Assembly (NCBI GenBank): GCA_036874045.1
Contig: CM072341.1
Location: forward strand, 13,094,501 to 13,158,500
Source of the DNA: Cymodocea nodosa
Taxonomy: Eukaryota > Streptophyta > Magnoliopsida > Alismatales > Cymodoceaceae
Direction of reading: 5' to 3'
DNA: 64,000 nucleotides
The notes below the pieces were generated by a model, which was not told the origin of the DNA, did not search any database, and worked only from the letters and a program-made list of their open reading frames with translations. Positions within the stretch are counted from its first letter, which is position 1, and each line of letters starts with the position of its first letter. Positions 1 through 11,917 of this stretch are shown here, piece after piece. Position numbers and translations under genes: made by a program.

Positions 1-1120
1 TGTTTTATTATGTCACATGAGTTGCACATGTTTAACTCATTAAGTTAGCATAACTACACGCATTGAGTTACTTGAATATACGCTAAAGTAACCAACCATC
101 AGAGGTCTATGAAGATACTTTCCAGATGTCGGGTCAATTCCAAGCCAAACACGGTGACTAACAATCACTGTGAGGAGTGATCGCGTCACAGGAAGGGAAG
201 TCATTTTCACCAAGTACCGACTCATATCTTAGGAGATCGTAAAGCTTTTAACCTTGGTTTTGGGTTGATGTCAGTATATTGAAGAGGAGATCAACTTACA
301 ATTCTTGGTTTGTGATTCTATAAGGAGAGGAGGCAAGATTGTAAGTGATTAAGTTTTCAATGGTGTAATCGCGTCGCATGTAGTGACAAAAGTTTTTACT
401 ATCAATAGAGATTTTTACATTCCAACTTTCGCTCATCTTCAAGAGCATATCAAAACAAAAATACCAAAAATAAATCATTATTTGTATTTACATTTAGTAT
501 TAAAGTGTTGTATTGTTTGTTTTATATCGTTATTAATGTTATCTTTGTTAGTATTGTGATTGTTTTATATTTGTTTGATTCAAAAAATAGAAAATAGTCT
601 TATTATTTACTGAAATTGATTCGTCCTAGATACTTAAAGATTTTAATGGTTACTATTTGAAATATCTAAATGTTAGTATTGTTTAATGAAAAATCTAATA
701 TTAACTAGCATTAAAGAGCTTAATTGATGTTATTTATATTCTATGGAACTGCCTAATGGATGACCGAATTTCTCTATAAATAACATTATTTAACTGGAAA
801 GGTAGGCTTGTGGAGTTAATTTAAGTCCACAAGGTTAGTTCGTTGAGTTAACCATAACTCCATGAACTAAGTTTGTTGAGTTAACTATAACTCAACGGAG
901 TGCTCAATTAAATACATATAAACTCCAATATAAAAATCAGAATAGTACACAATTCTTACTCAATCTTTGTGAGATTGACCTGTACTTGCACATAAATACA
1001 ATATACACTATGCACTTGTAGTTAAAAATACAAATTGGACTTAATATTTAATTTGTGTGAAAGGTTGTTTGTTTACTTGTAAAAGAATTTATTAATATAA
1101 ACATAAAAACAAATCAAACA
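1..1120 (+). mobile_element. LTR of a Sirevirus-like copia element (LTR1, runs off the left edge)
   Basis: From about 101 to 1120 this matches 3047-4059 base by base with scattered substitutions; for example the run around 101-160 recurs at 3047-3106. Positions 45-97 match 2560-2612, so LTR1 lacks roughly 400 bp that LTR2 has. The right end ...AAATCAAACA followed by AGTTT fits an LTR ending in CA. The strand is inferred because its middle is the reverse complement of the LTRs of element B, whose orientation is known. It interrupts the RNase H region of element A. Its left end and target duplication lie outside the window, so solo or paired status cannot be judged. Confidence 0.6.
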
Positions 1121-2251
1121 AGTTTCTAATTTAACTTTTCACAACAATATAGAAGCCTATCAATTCAACTAGTCCATTCTTAAAGCATAAGTACACATCT
1201 AGGGAATATTTGAGATATTTGAGAATTCACTTTATGGTCTTCCAATGTTCAACTCCTAGATTTACCATGTATTTGTTGACAACTCTCACTACATGGGCTA
1301 TATCTAGTCTAGTATATATCATGACATACAATAAACTTCCTATTGTTGAGGCATATGGCACCTTGAACATTTTAGTCATTTTTTCTTTAGTCTTAGGTGA
1401 TTGATCTTTGGACAACTTGAATTGAGCTCCAAGAGGTAATTTAGTCTTCCTCTTCTTTGAGATGTTGAATCTTCTAAGCACCTACACTAAGTACTTCTTC
1501 TAATTCAATCTTAGTGTGTTAATAGTCCTATCCTAGATAATTCTCATCCTCAAGATTTGTTTAGCTTCTCCCAAATCTTTCATGTCAAATTCTTTTAACA
1601 ATTGTCTTTTTAATTGCTTAATCTATTCCATACTTGAATAGACAATCAACATATCATCAACATAAATTAGTAAGATGATATAACAATTATCAAACTTTTT
1701 GATGTAGTAATAGTAGTTTATATCACATCTCTTGAAGTCTAAGGTACAAATGAAGCTGTCAAATTTCTTGTACCACTATCTTGGTGCTTACTTCAAGTCA
1801 TATAAACTCTTTTGTAAGCTATAGATGGATTTTTCTTTCTTGCTAATAACTACAAATCTTTCTAACAACATCATGTAAAGCTCTTCCTCTAAGTCACTAT
1901 GTAGAAAAGCTGTCTTTACATCCATTTGCTCTAGAAACAAATTTTCTACAGCAATAATACTCATGACTTTTCTTATAGTAGACATTTTCAAAACTAGTGA
2001 AAATACTTCAATATAGTCTATGTCTTGGATTTGTTGGAAGCCCTTAACAATAAGTCTAACTTTATATTTCTTGTTGTCATCTAGTTGATCTTTCAACCAA
2101 AATACCCACTTGTTTCCTAAGACTTTCTTTCCTTCTAATAGTAGAGTTATCTTCCAAGTTTTATTCTTCTCCAAGGACCTCATTTCTTCTTTCATTGTTA
2201 ACTTCGACTCACATGCATCACTTGCTAGATAGCCTCATGATATGTCATTGG
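1121..2251 (-). pseudogene. Element A: copia reverse transcriptase and RNase H remnant
   Basis: Read from 2251 leftwards, this is the RT and start of RNase H of a Tork/Tnt1-type copia polyprotein. Recognisable in order are the RT start (EEMRSLEKNKTWK near 2190), a KARLIVKG-like block, the FLEQMDVKTAFLHSDLEEE segment near 1930, the catalytic YVDDML motif near 1660, and the GSLLYVMIYTRLDIAHVV block near 1330. Frame changes near 2235 and 1750 and stops such as EAI* break it. The protein would copy element RNA in a virus-like particle; it cannot be functional here. LTR2 separates it from the integrase half, and LTR1 cuts it at its C-terminal side. Confidence 0.85.
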
Positions 2252-2256
2252 TTCAC

Positions 2257-4059
2257 TATTTAGAATGCAAAAGTGCATAATATTAATAGTTAATTGTATA
2301 ATATTTAGCTTATCATAGGAGAATTAAGTTATTATGTTACAATTGCACGATTATATGCCTTAATTAAAGAATATGCATAATTTCAAAGAATTAATGTTAA
2401 TTAAATATTATTTCTGAAAGATTGAAAACATGACTTACATGTGGTTTATAGTATTAAGCATGATATGCTTTATTTGCATATATTTATATCATGTATATAT
2501 GCACAATAACAACTCGTTGAGTTACAGGTTTAAAGGTGTAAAAAGATGATGTGAGAACTCGTTAAGTTAGCATAACTATATGTGTTGATTTACTTGATTA
2601 CACATTAAGGTAATGCTTTATGTTAGTGTTATAAGCTTATAATTTATTTTTTTATTGCATGTGATACATATATTATTATTTTATATCAATTCTGTTGAGT
2701 TAAGCTTAACTCAATGAAGTAAGTCTATTGAGTTACACTAACTCTATGGATTAGTTATTTTCTAATATGCTATTGTGAGCAGTTGTAGAAATAGAAAATT
2801 CGAAGGAAAACCACGATTGCACGTATTACATAGGATTTAAGTCATGGAATGAAGAAGAAATCATCATCGTAGAATTGAATGAGGAAGATCGAACCAGTCA
2901 TTTCGTTGGAGGCAGTTATTACTGAAAGAAATATAAAAAGAAGAGAAGAAGAACGAGGAAGAGTAGTGGAGAACTATGCTAACTATAAGAAATGTCGGTA
3001 GTTCTCTAAAGCTCCATAACACCACCAAATACCATTATCAACTATTAGAGGTCTATGAGGATACTTTCCGGATGTTGGGTCGATTCCAAGCCAAACACGG
3101 TGATTGACAACCACTGTGAGGAGTAATCACATCGCAGGAAGATAAGTCATTTTCACCAAGCATTGAATCATCTCTCAAAAGATAGTAAAACTTCTAGCCT
3201 TGGTTTCAGGTTAATACCAATATATTGAAAAAGAGATCACCTTATAAGTTTCAATTCGTGATTCTATAGAAAGAGGGACATGTGATTGTAAGTGATTTAG
3301 TTTTTAGTGGTGCAATTCTGTCACATATAGTGATAGAAGTTTTTTACTATTAATAAAGAATTTTTACATTTCACCTTTCATTTATCTTTAGGAACATATC
3401 AAAACAAAAACAACTAAAAACTCATTATATGTTTTTATATTTATCAAATTAGTGTTGTATAGTTAGTTTAGTATTGTCAGTATTGTTGAATGTTTTATGT
3501 TGATTTCATTCCAAAAAATAGAAAATAGTTTTACTAATTACTGAAACTTGTTCATATGCAATTCTAAAATTTTGATTAATATTGTTACTGTTTGAAATAT
3601 CTAAATATTATTGTTTATTAATGATAAATATAATATAAACTAACATTAAAAACTTAATGGATGTTGTTTACATTCTGTGGAATCGCCCAATGGATGGTCG
3701 TATTCCTCTATGAATAGCAATAATTAATTGAAAGTTACTAGTGAGGAGTTAACTTAAGTCCATGAGGATAGTCTGTCGAATTAACTATAACTCAATGAAC
3801 TAAGTCCATTAAGTTAGCAGTAAGTCAACGAAGTGCATAATTCAACACACATAAACCTATGGTTGTAAAAATCTAAATAGTACGAAATTTTTACACAGTC
3901 TCTATGAGATCGACTTGTACTTGCATACAAATGCAATAGACACTGTGCACTTGCAGTTAAAAATAAATTAGATTTAATATCTAATTTGTGAAAATTATTT
4001 GTTTACTTCTAAAAGAGATTATAAACATATAATTAAAGCAAATGAAATTCACCCAAACA
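2257..4059 (+). mobile_element. Solo LTR (LTR2), Sirevirus-like family, inserted in element A
   Basis: This is a single 1803-bp LTR without internal sequence. It is bounded by a perfect 5-bp target duplication TTCAC (2252-2256 and 4060-4064). Removing it rejoins the integrase C-terminal spacer of A (ending ...NDGE) to its RT start (EPMTYHEAI), which supports the boundaries. It starts TATTTAG (compare TGTTGAG of element B) and ends ...CCCAAACA. The 2515-2620 segment is the reverse complement of the LTR of B around 6945-7050, so the two belong to related families in opposite orientation. A solo LTR normally arises by recombination between the two LTRs of one element. Confidence 0.75.
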
Positions 4060-4064
4060 TTCAC

Positions 4065-5340
4065 CATCATTTGTCAATAGCAAGTAATTGAATGATGGTA
4101 CATACTTTTCTAGAGGTCTAGATACATTTTCAGATCTTCTAGGTTGTGAAGTGATAATCTCCTCCTCCTAGTTCTCTTGCTATTCCTACCATTCAACTTC
4201 TTGAAATTGATATTCTTCTTTAGGTTCCCTTTAAGGTTGTTTAGTACCATTATCTAGACTAATTTCAATAGTACTTTTAGTCTTAGTCTCTAATTATTTT
4301 TCAATTACATTGTCTCTATGCTTATACATCTTGGATTTAATGAGAATGACATCTCTTACACGAATTATTTTCTCGCTTTCTTCTACTTAGAATCTGTAAT
4401 CAAAATAATCCCTACCATAGCTAATAAAAAAATATTTCTGTGATTTTAAATTCAACTTATCCCTTTTGTTATTACTCAAGTGAACAAATGACATGGATCC
4501 AAAAACCTTTAGGTGAGCATCACTAACCTCTTTGCTAGTCCACAATTCTTCAAGATTTTTAAGCCCCGTTAGGACAGATTGTCTTTTATTTATCAAATAA
4601 GTAGTTGTACTAACTAATTCTACTCAAATTGCTTTGGGAAATCCTACATGCAACCTCATGCATCTTGCCTATTCATTCAAGATCCTGTTCATCCTCTTAA
4701 CAATACTATTTTGCTGAGGAGTCACAGCTACAGTCCTCTACCTTCTGATTCTCTATTGTTCACAATAAACTTTAAATTCTTGGTTGTCATACTCCCCTCT
4801 ATTGTCTGACTTAATTCATTTTAATTTTCTCCCACAATGATTTTCCACTTCTACTTTCCATTTCTTGAAGACTTGGAAAACTTCAAACTTTTGTTTGAGA
4901 AAATAAACTCATACTTTTCTAGTACTATCGTTAATGAATGTGACATAGTAAAGGGTTGCTCCTAAAGAACTAACAAGGGTAGGTCCCCACATCCATGTGA
5001 ATCAACTCTAATTTTTGTGGCTTTAAGTCATAAGGAGTCTTGGCAAAGCTAACCCTCTTTTGTTTTCTCTCAATACATTCCTCACATACCTCCAAATCAA
5101 CATTTTCCAACTTGGAAATTTTCCCATTTGCCACTAGAACTTTCAATCCTTTCTTACTGAGGTGTCTCATCCTCTTATGCCATAATGCAATGTCTTTAGT
5201 GTCACTTACTACTGCAATGGAGTCATCTTGGTCTGATGTCAAATATAAGGTGTCAATCATCTATTCTAAGGTAACAACTCTAGCACCTTTGGTTACCTTC
5301 TATTTGCTCACACCAAAGCCAATGTAGTAACCCTCATTAT
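4065..5340 (-). pseudogene. Element A: copia integrase and pre-integrase domain
   Basis: Read leftwards from about 5340, it shows the GAG-pre-integrase block (DIALWHKRMRHLSKKGLKVL, near 5180), the zinc-binding CEECIERKQKRVSF stretch near 5060, then HMDVG at the start of the integrase core near 4990. Further downstream is the C-terminal domain LKVFGSMSFVHL near 4500, followed by an acidic spacer ending near 4070. The catalytic core between about 4600 and 4960 is full of stops and frame changes. Integrase joins element cDNA to host DNA; this copy is dead. It continues the same element as 1121-2251 and 5341-5912. Confidence 0.85.
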
Positions 5341-5912
5341 CTAAACTACCAATGGAAATTAATTACTTTGTTAAATTAGGAACATACTTGACTTCCTGCA
5401 ATTTTCATAGCCCTTGCTTTGATCTTATGTGAACCTCACTTCTTCTCTACATATCTAAACTAGTGTTATTGGCAAGATATACTTTCTTCATAGGAGTTAC
5501 ATGATAATTGTGCAACAAATCTTTTTTGTAGGTAATGTGGAATGAAAATCTTGAATCTAGTACCTATGAGTCAATGGAACTATCAATATAGCACACTAGG
5601 GCATCATTTCAATCATAGAAGACAATGTTTGCACTTGCTCCTTTAGATTTCTTCCCCTTACTGTCTTTCTTGGGAGCCTTGTACTATGACTTGAAGTACC
5701 CCCATTTATCACAATTCCAACACTTAATGTTTGACCTTACCTTGCTAATACCTCTAAACTTTGACCTTCCCTTAGATTTAAATTATCTCAATTTACTTCT
5801 CTCTCTACTTTCAATATTGAGGGCAGAAGTTGAGGTTAACAATTCACTTTTCCTATGAATGTCCTCACTCAAGATTAAATCCTAGATGTCACTCATCTTA
5901 AGCTTGTCATGA
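5341..5912 (-). pseudogene. Element A: gag C-terminus (zinc knuckle) and protease remnant
   Basis: A degenerate protease active site reads LDSRFSFHIT near 5570, where D-S/T-G-A is expected. Further to the right (N-terminal in this gene) near 5690-5735 is a gag zinc knuckle, CWNCDKWGYFKS, in which the histidine is now Y and the last cysteine is lost. The N-terminal continuation of gag lies beyond element B at 15944. Joining the two flanks of B gives an unbroken gag reading, ...VSSSL then GHDKLKMSDI, which shows that they were once contiguous. Confidence 0.75.
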
Positions 5913-5917
5913 CCTAG

Positions 5918-7522
5918 TGTAGGATCGTATGGCTACACAAGAGGAGGGTGAATTGTGTTTTTCAACATTTTCGAATATAATTGAAACTTTAAATTTCAAA
6001 AACAAGTCGAGACACTATTTTCATAAAATCATTTTTATTCAAGGTTTCAATTACAATATACAATTCAATTCTCATCAGAAATTATAGATGCAATTATATA
6101 TCGATACCATGTTTTATCTATACAATTTCATAACTGCAAACAGAGAAAACTAATTTACAGAATTTAAAACATTTCTCCCTGTTTGAGATCTTTCTTCTTT
6201 TTCTTCTCTTTCTTCTTCAACAATTCTTTAGTGACGAATATCTTGTCTTTCTCTACTTCACCGAATTTGCTTTCTTCTGATACTTTAAATCTTTAGTGAC
6301 GTATATCTTATCTTTTTCTACTTCACTGAATTATCTTCCATCTGATACCTCAAATCTTCAGCGACATAAATTTGACCTTTTCTGCTTCACTGAATTTTCT
6401 TCCACCTGAGAGCTTTTCCAGAAAGGTGTTTTTGATCCTTCAAAAGATTTTACATTTTGTGTGTAGGGATAACTGATCAATGAGAATTCTATGCCTTTTA
6501 TACTGTATCTTCATTTCATGCATATCCTCCATGTTTAATTACTATCAGTCTTCCACTTCTTCACATCTTTTCTTTTTTCTTCATCGAAATACACATGTTC
6601 TGACCCACATTTACATTTCAAATTTTTTTTAATCATCGGTCCTGGATCTCTGAAAAATTTCCTGCAAAATAAACTTTCTCGTCCAAAATTTTCCATCAAG
6701 TATAATAAGTTGTTACTTTAATGTTAACTAAACGAGTAAAACAAGCATATATATAACTTAACGTTTCTAACTTAACGAGTTCCTCATGTGCCAACTCACG
6801 TGACAAGTACTGTAGCTAACTCAAGGAACTATCTTCGTGGTGTTACGCTAACTCAACGAACCATCTCCGTTGTGTTACGATAACTCAACGAACTAGTAAT
6901 AAACAAATGTTTTTATAATAAGAATTTTACCACATGTAAAAATAACAACTTAAGTTTATAACACTAACCTAACGCGCTACCTTAGTGTTCAATATAGCAA
7001 CTCAACGCGTTTAGTTATGTTAACTTAACGAGTTAAACATGTGCACCTCACGTGATATAATATAACATTCATAACTTATAATTTCACCATGTGTACAACA
7101 CTAACTTAACGAATTCTTCTCTACTTTTACTCACTAACTTAATGAGTTCTCACGTGACCTATTTTAACCTTTAAGCCTCTAACTTAACGAGTTCTCACGT
7201 GATCTCTATACAAATAAAACTATAACTTAACGAGTTGTCTAAACGTGCACTGTTCATGATACAGAAAATATAACTTTAAAACATATCATGCTTTTCAATA
7301 AAAACACACGTTAACTTAATGTTTGGTTAAATGAGAAATTAATGCAACGAAACAACTAGTTATTAACTTAGTATAATTTCAGATCCAATACAGACAAGTA
7401 TTTATATTAGTAAGCTTTTTCTATATTAATTGATGATTTTAATTTCTTTTCACAAGCAATAGTAATTGAGCAAATATGATTATTTTCGTTCAGCACACAT
7501 CATCAAAACAAAATACTCAACA
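5918..7522 (-). repeat. Element B 3' LTR (1605 bp)
   Basis: On the minus strand it starts TGTTGAGTATTTTG at 7522 and ends ...GATCCTACA at 5918, giving TG...CA ends. Positions 6580-7522 repeat at 15008-15938 with few changes. The sequence holds many copies of a short palindromic motif (AACTTAACGAGTT and variants, about 6750-7330), often beside CACGTG, and a threefold 65-bp tandem repeat at 6226-6420. LTRs carry promoter, enhancer and polyadenylation signals of the element, so the motif clusters are candidate U3 control sites. Confidence 0.8.
6226..6420. repeat. Three tandem copies of a 65-bp unit inside the element B LTR
   Basis: Units begin at 6226, 6291 and 6356, each opening with CTTTAGTGACG or CTTCAGCGACA and containing TCTACTTCA(C/T)(C/T)GAAT. 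The period is 65 bp for both steps. Copies 1 and 2 are more alike than copy 3. The truncated 5' LTR of the same element has lost this part. Confidence 0.75.
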
Positions 7523-7540
7523 ATCTCTCCCTTTTTTATG
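7523..7540 (-). promoter_or_regulatory. Polypurine tract of element B
   Basis: The minus strand reads AAAAAAGGGAGAGATTG directly before the 3' LTR start TGTTGAG. Such a purine run primes plus-strand DNA synthesis in LTR retroelements. Its position fixes the inner edge of the LTR. Confidence 0.75.
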
Positions 7541-8058
7541 ATGACAAAACCATATTAAATCAATTATGAAATATATTTAACTCAACAAAGCACCTTCGTT
7601 GGGTTAACTTTTCATTCAACAAATAAGTTTATTGACTTAAGTTCACTTAAGCTTATTTCTATTATTTGTGTAAAATTCACCTTTCAGAAATAAAACTTTC
7701 AGATGTCAATAATTACATAAGTGTCATTTCTCTTTCTTTCATTATATAATTTAATAACCATATAATTTTCTTTCAGATTACATTATCATCTATCAGATTA
7801 CAATAACCATTTAAATATAATCTCCCTTTGCAATTAAAATCATAATCATCTTCTTTTATAACATTTCTCTCCCTTTTTGTCATTAATCAAAAAGATAATT
7901 ACACACAATATATAAACGAGAGATATATTTACAACAACACTTCTGTAAACAAGAATAAGAGTTGTAAACATTTACAAAAAAAATAAATGTATTGTTCAAT
8001 GAATTAAACAATGAATACAAACATTACATTTTGTATTCAGATACAAGCAAGCAAATAG

Positions 8059-10335
8059 TTATCTATTCCTCCTAAGTATATCACTTATAGCATTACATAT
8101 TTTATCTCCTAGATGCCTAATATCATTTTTGATGTCGTTAAGTACATCATCTAGGTTAGAAGGTAACTAGGGTTGTTGTTCTGCTTGAACTAAATAACTT
8201 TGTTGTTGTTGTTGTTGTTGTTGTTGTATATGGTCTATACAATCAGGTTGTTGTTGTTGTTGTGGAGTTTGATGCAAGACTTGAAATTTTTGCAAATCTT
8301 TTATACTAAAAGCTCTCATGCCTTTAGTTTTAGAGGGCCAGTCGAATAAATTCAATTGGCTTGTAAGGATTCTACATATAGCATCACCATAAAATAACTT
8401 TGAACTCATATGCTATAGTTGAGAAGTGAAAACATCAAACCAATTGATTTGAATTCTATTCAGCAAACCATAAGTTGCATATAAACAACTTCTACTGACT
8501 TCCATATTGTGTCCAACTCTTTGAAATAAATTGGCATGCAATATATTTGCAATAAATCTTGCCTCTACATTTAGATTTTCCATGAGTCTCATTTTAGTAT
8601 ATACATCTGGAATCTGTGATAAAGACTGAATGTTCCATTCCAATTGTTTAATCATGTCAAATCTGTTTGTAACAACAACACCGTTATTCTTTAATCCCAA
8701 AATTTCAAAAATTAATTCAGGAGACAATATTAATTTCTATTTATTTATTTGAGTTTTCAGTATGTTTTCATTCTTAACTAGATTGCTATAAAAAGCTGCA
8801 ATAATCTCTTTGTATTGCTTCCATTTCGTTCCAACTGGCAAGAATTGAATGAGGCATTGATACTCAAATAAATCTCTCATATCAATCAAATTTCTAAATT
8901 TTATTGGTCTAGCATGTAGAATCTGATATGTAATCAGATTATTGTATTTCTACACTACTTCCTCAGATCTAAAATAAATTAAATTTTCTTGAATTTGTAA
9001 TATTGTACACAAAGAAGGTGATACCTCAAGCTGTGATTCAAAGTTTAATTCATCTTCAGGAACTTCTTCTTCAAAATGAATGTCATGTTGTTCCTTTGTG
9101 AATATATTTTCTTGAAGCTACATATGTACACTTGATTCTTCAACTTCAATAGTGTAAGGAACATTTTCATTATGCTCAACATTCATTTGCTCAGTCTCTA
9201 TAGAATGATTAGAGTTCAATGTTTCCACAAATTCCATAGCTGGTGTATCTGTCATTAATTGTTCATTGTGTTCAACAGATATTTCCATTAATACATGTTG
9301 TGAATTCTCAGACTCCGCTTCTATAGATTCTGAAAAAGGCTGGTTGACATTTAGCTCTTCTAGAGTCTTAACTTTTTCAATATCTACTACTCTAGACAAT
9401 TCAGCCTGTGAACTAGTTATTGCCTCAACATTTTCAATTATATTTGCAATAACTTGTTCAATGTTAGTTGCCTGATGCTCTGATTTTTCAATTTCTACAT
9501 CATCAGGACTTGTATTTATAGAAAAACTTGAGCTTATATTTGACTTGTATTTCTTCTCAAGTTTTCTAGTAAGGGAAAATAGTTTCATTATATCATCAGT
9601 TTTAGTACGCTCAGAACTGATGAGTTTATCAGATGCACTATAAGGTACAATGTCTAGACATACATTGTCCTTTGGAAATAAATGCTCATCTGATTTTTTT
9701 TTTCCAATAGACTTTGTTTCCTTAGACATAATTTTCCTGATTTTCCGTCTTCTATAAAATTTCTGTTTTTCCTATTCAAGTATTGTTGGTTTCTTTTCAA
9801 ATTGCTCTAGAAAAGTTTTCTGCTTTAATTCTTCAAAGGCACTTTCTATTGCTATAGCCTTTCAAAGACTGTCAACTTTTCTTTTGTCTATAGCAATATT
9901 TGATTTTACTTGTTTTATTAACAAAGGAGTAGGGATAGCTAAGTCATGCTCTTCCTCAAATGCATGTAGTCTTGTACCGTTTATAGGTATTTGAGAAATT
10001 CTAGTTGATGTACCTACACCTTTTTCCAAATATTGTGCATACTATTTTAAAAATGCAATTTCAGTATATTTAAGTCTGTATTCTCTATCATATTTACTTC
10101 TAATACCCATATATGTAATATTTTTATCTGTATTTTGAAGTTCTTGTCTAACTTTATCTAATATACATTGAGGAAAGAAGTAATCTCTATATATTTCTGC
10201 TAACCTTCTGTTTACTCGAAGTATTTTCTTGAACCAAGTGCGTGGAACTTCATCAGTATCGATTTCTTTTCCTTTTTCATCTCCTCTACTTTTGCCTTTT
10301 CCTCTACCATGACCTTTGTAGAACTTGGAGACCAT
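8059..10335 (-). pseudogene. Envelope-like third ORF of the Sirevirus-like element B (8 stops, no frameshift)
   Basis: From an ATG at 10335 (MVSKFYKGHGRGKGKSRG) one frame runs 759 codons to TAA at 8059. It is interrupted by eight stops near 10040, 9868, 9773, 9118, 8954, 8738, 8410 and 8167; seven are TAG and one is TGA. There is no indel shift. The start is basic (GRGKGKSRGDEKGKE), the middle (9118-9730) is Ser/Glu-rich, then comes a folded-looking region (FLPVGTKWKQYKEIIAAFYS to LYATYGLLNRIQINWFDVF), a polyglutamine region and an amphipathic C-terminal helix. Position downstream of pol and length fit the envelope-like genes known from Sireviruses. I see no clear signal peptide or membrane anchor, so 'envelope-like' rests on location and lineage; function is unknown. 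Confidence 0.7.
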
Positions 10336-11917
10336 CGTCGTAGGTTGTAACAGCAACAAGCGAGAAAGATTTTCTTGACAAAGTTTACGAATGACCTAAG
10401 TGCCTATATAATAAGTGTTTAAATAGGGTTTTTAGGTGAATAACTCAATGTGTATAAGTCAGGTTTGGATTTCAAATGAGTATTGAATATAGTTTATTCA
10501 ATCAAGGTACCTAAAAAATTCCAATGTAACTCGTTGAGTTAACTAACCTTACGAGTAAAATGCTGTCTAGAGGTAGTTTTACACGTTACCTTATATAACA
10601 TAACGTTCAGTTAGTACACTTAAAAAATAAACAAGTTTCAGATACTTTCAATTGAAACCTTCCGAAGATAACACACATGCTACACTTAACATTATCTTGA
10701 GACCATTGTAAACTATTCTAACATTCCTATCTTATGAATCTAAAATAGTTTGTTTGTCTTTTTAAATTATTTCATCAAGATCTTAAGAGGACTTTAATTC
10801 AGATTAACCAAGATTTGTATTCTGAATTATATTAATTTGTTTTAGACATTGTTAATTCTCCCCCTACAAATATACTTCAAATATATTCAATTAACATACA
10901 AAATATACTTGTATAACAATAGATGTTAAGTATAACTAGACTTTTACATTTTCTTTTCAGAAACTTCTGTTATCTTGAATTCATCAAAAATGATTTCTAG
11001 AATCAATTCCTACTGTATATGAATCAAAACACAACTTTGAACTTAATATGATTAAGTCAAGGAGAATAAAAGAATGTATCTCAAATAAACGTTTTCAAAA
11101 GTACTAATATTGATTCAATAAATCAGTAATCATATTGGTAGAAACTATATTTGATTTAAAGATATCTGTAATTAATGAAACACCCTCTTTTTTTTTTCAA
11201 AATAGTAAATATTGATAAGTTCCTTTAAAAGTTTGTTTGAAAAGCTTGAATCATACAAGAGTTTTCTAATGTACCCGTGTAATGAGCTTTCAGTCAACAA
11301 TCCCAGATCTAATCAGGTCCTTAGGTTGCCAGATTTCAAGAATCTTTTTTCAAGACAACAATCCTTATATACCTATCTGCTCAAGTACAAAAGGCTCGTG
11401 ATCAAGCTGATCAATAAACTCTCAAAGATTTTCACTTTGTAAGCACTTTTCATTTTAAGCATAATATATATGTATTCCATTAATACAAATGCAATAAAAC
11501 AAAAATTTCATACAATTTTTACTTCTATGATTTTACTGAAAATATGAATTAGTTTCAATAAGCTTATACTTTTGATTAACAGTTTAAGATGATTTACATA
11601 TAAATTATTCTACAAGTTTAATCAATCAAGTCAAATTTATGCATGATCATATGCATTTTCCTTGATTCAAAGAAAACACTTAATCAAAATTTTAGAATTT
11701 CAGAAGTATTTAATGTTTTTCATTTACACTTTGACTTAAACTCGTGAAAACCATTAAAATTGATAAACTACTTAAAAATCAATAAGATACTACTATGATT
11801 TTACTATAAATACATAGTATCTTAAGCAGTAGTTTAGATATTTATGATAAGTATATAATATCTATGAGGTGAACAACATCATCAATAATATTTATCTTTT
11901 TGTGGAGTTTAAGCATT
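10336..11917. other. Element B spacer between RNase H and the envelope-like frame
   Basis: This is AT-rich and I find no convincing reading frame. It holds two clusters of the LTR-type motif (ATAACTCAATGTG near 10441 and AACTCGTTGAGTTAACT near 10530). It also has a TTTCAATTGAAACC motif near 10646 that recurs in the LTR of element A. Short open frames such as 11212-11442 look accidental. Confidence 0.5.

Noticed and set aside
9266-9475. 69-codon plus-strand frame
   Set aside because: Shadow of the envelope-like frame on the minus strand.
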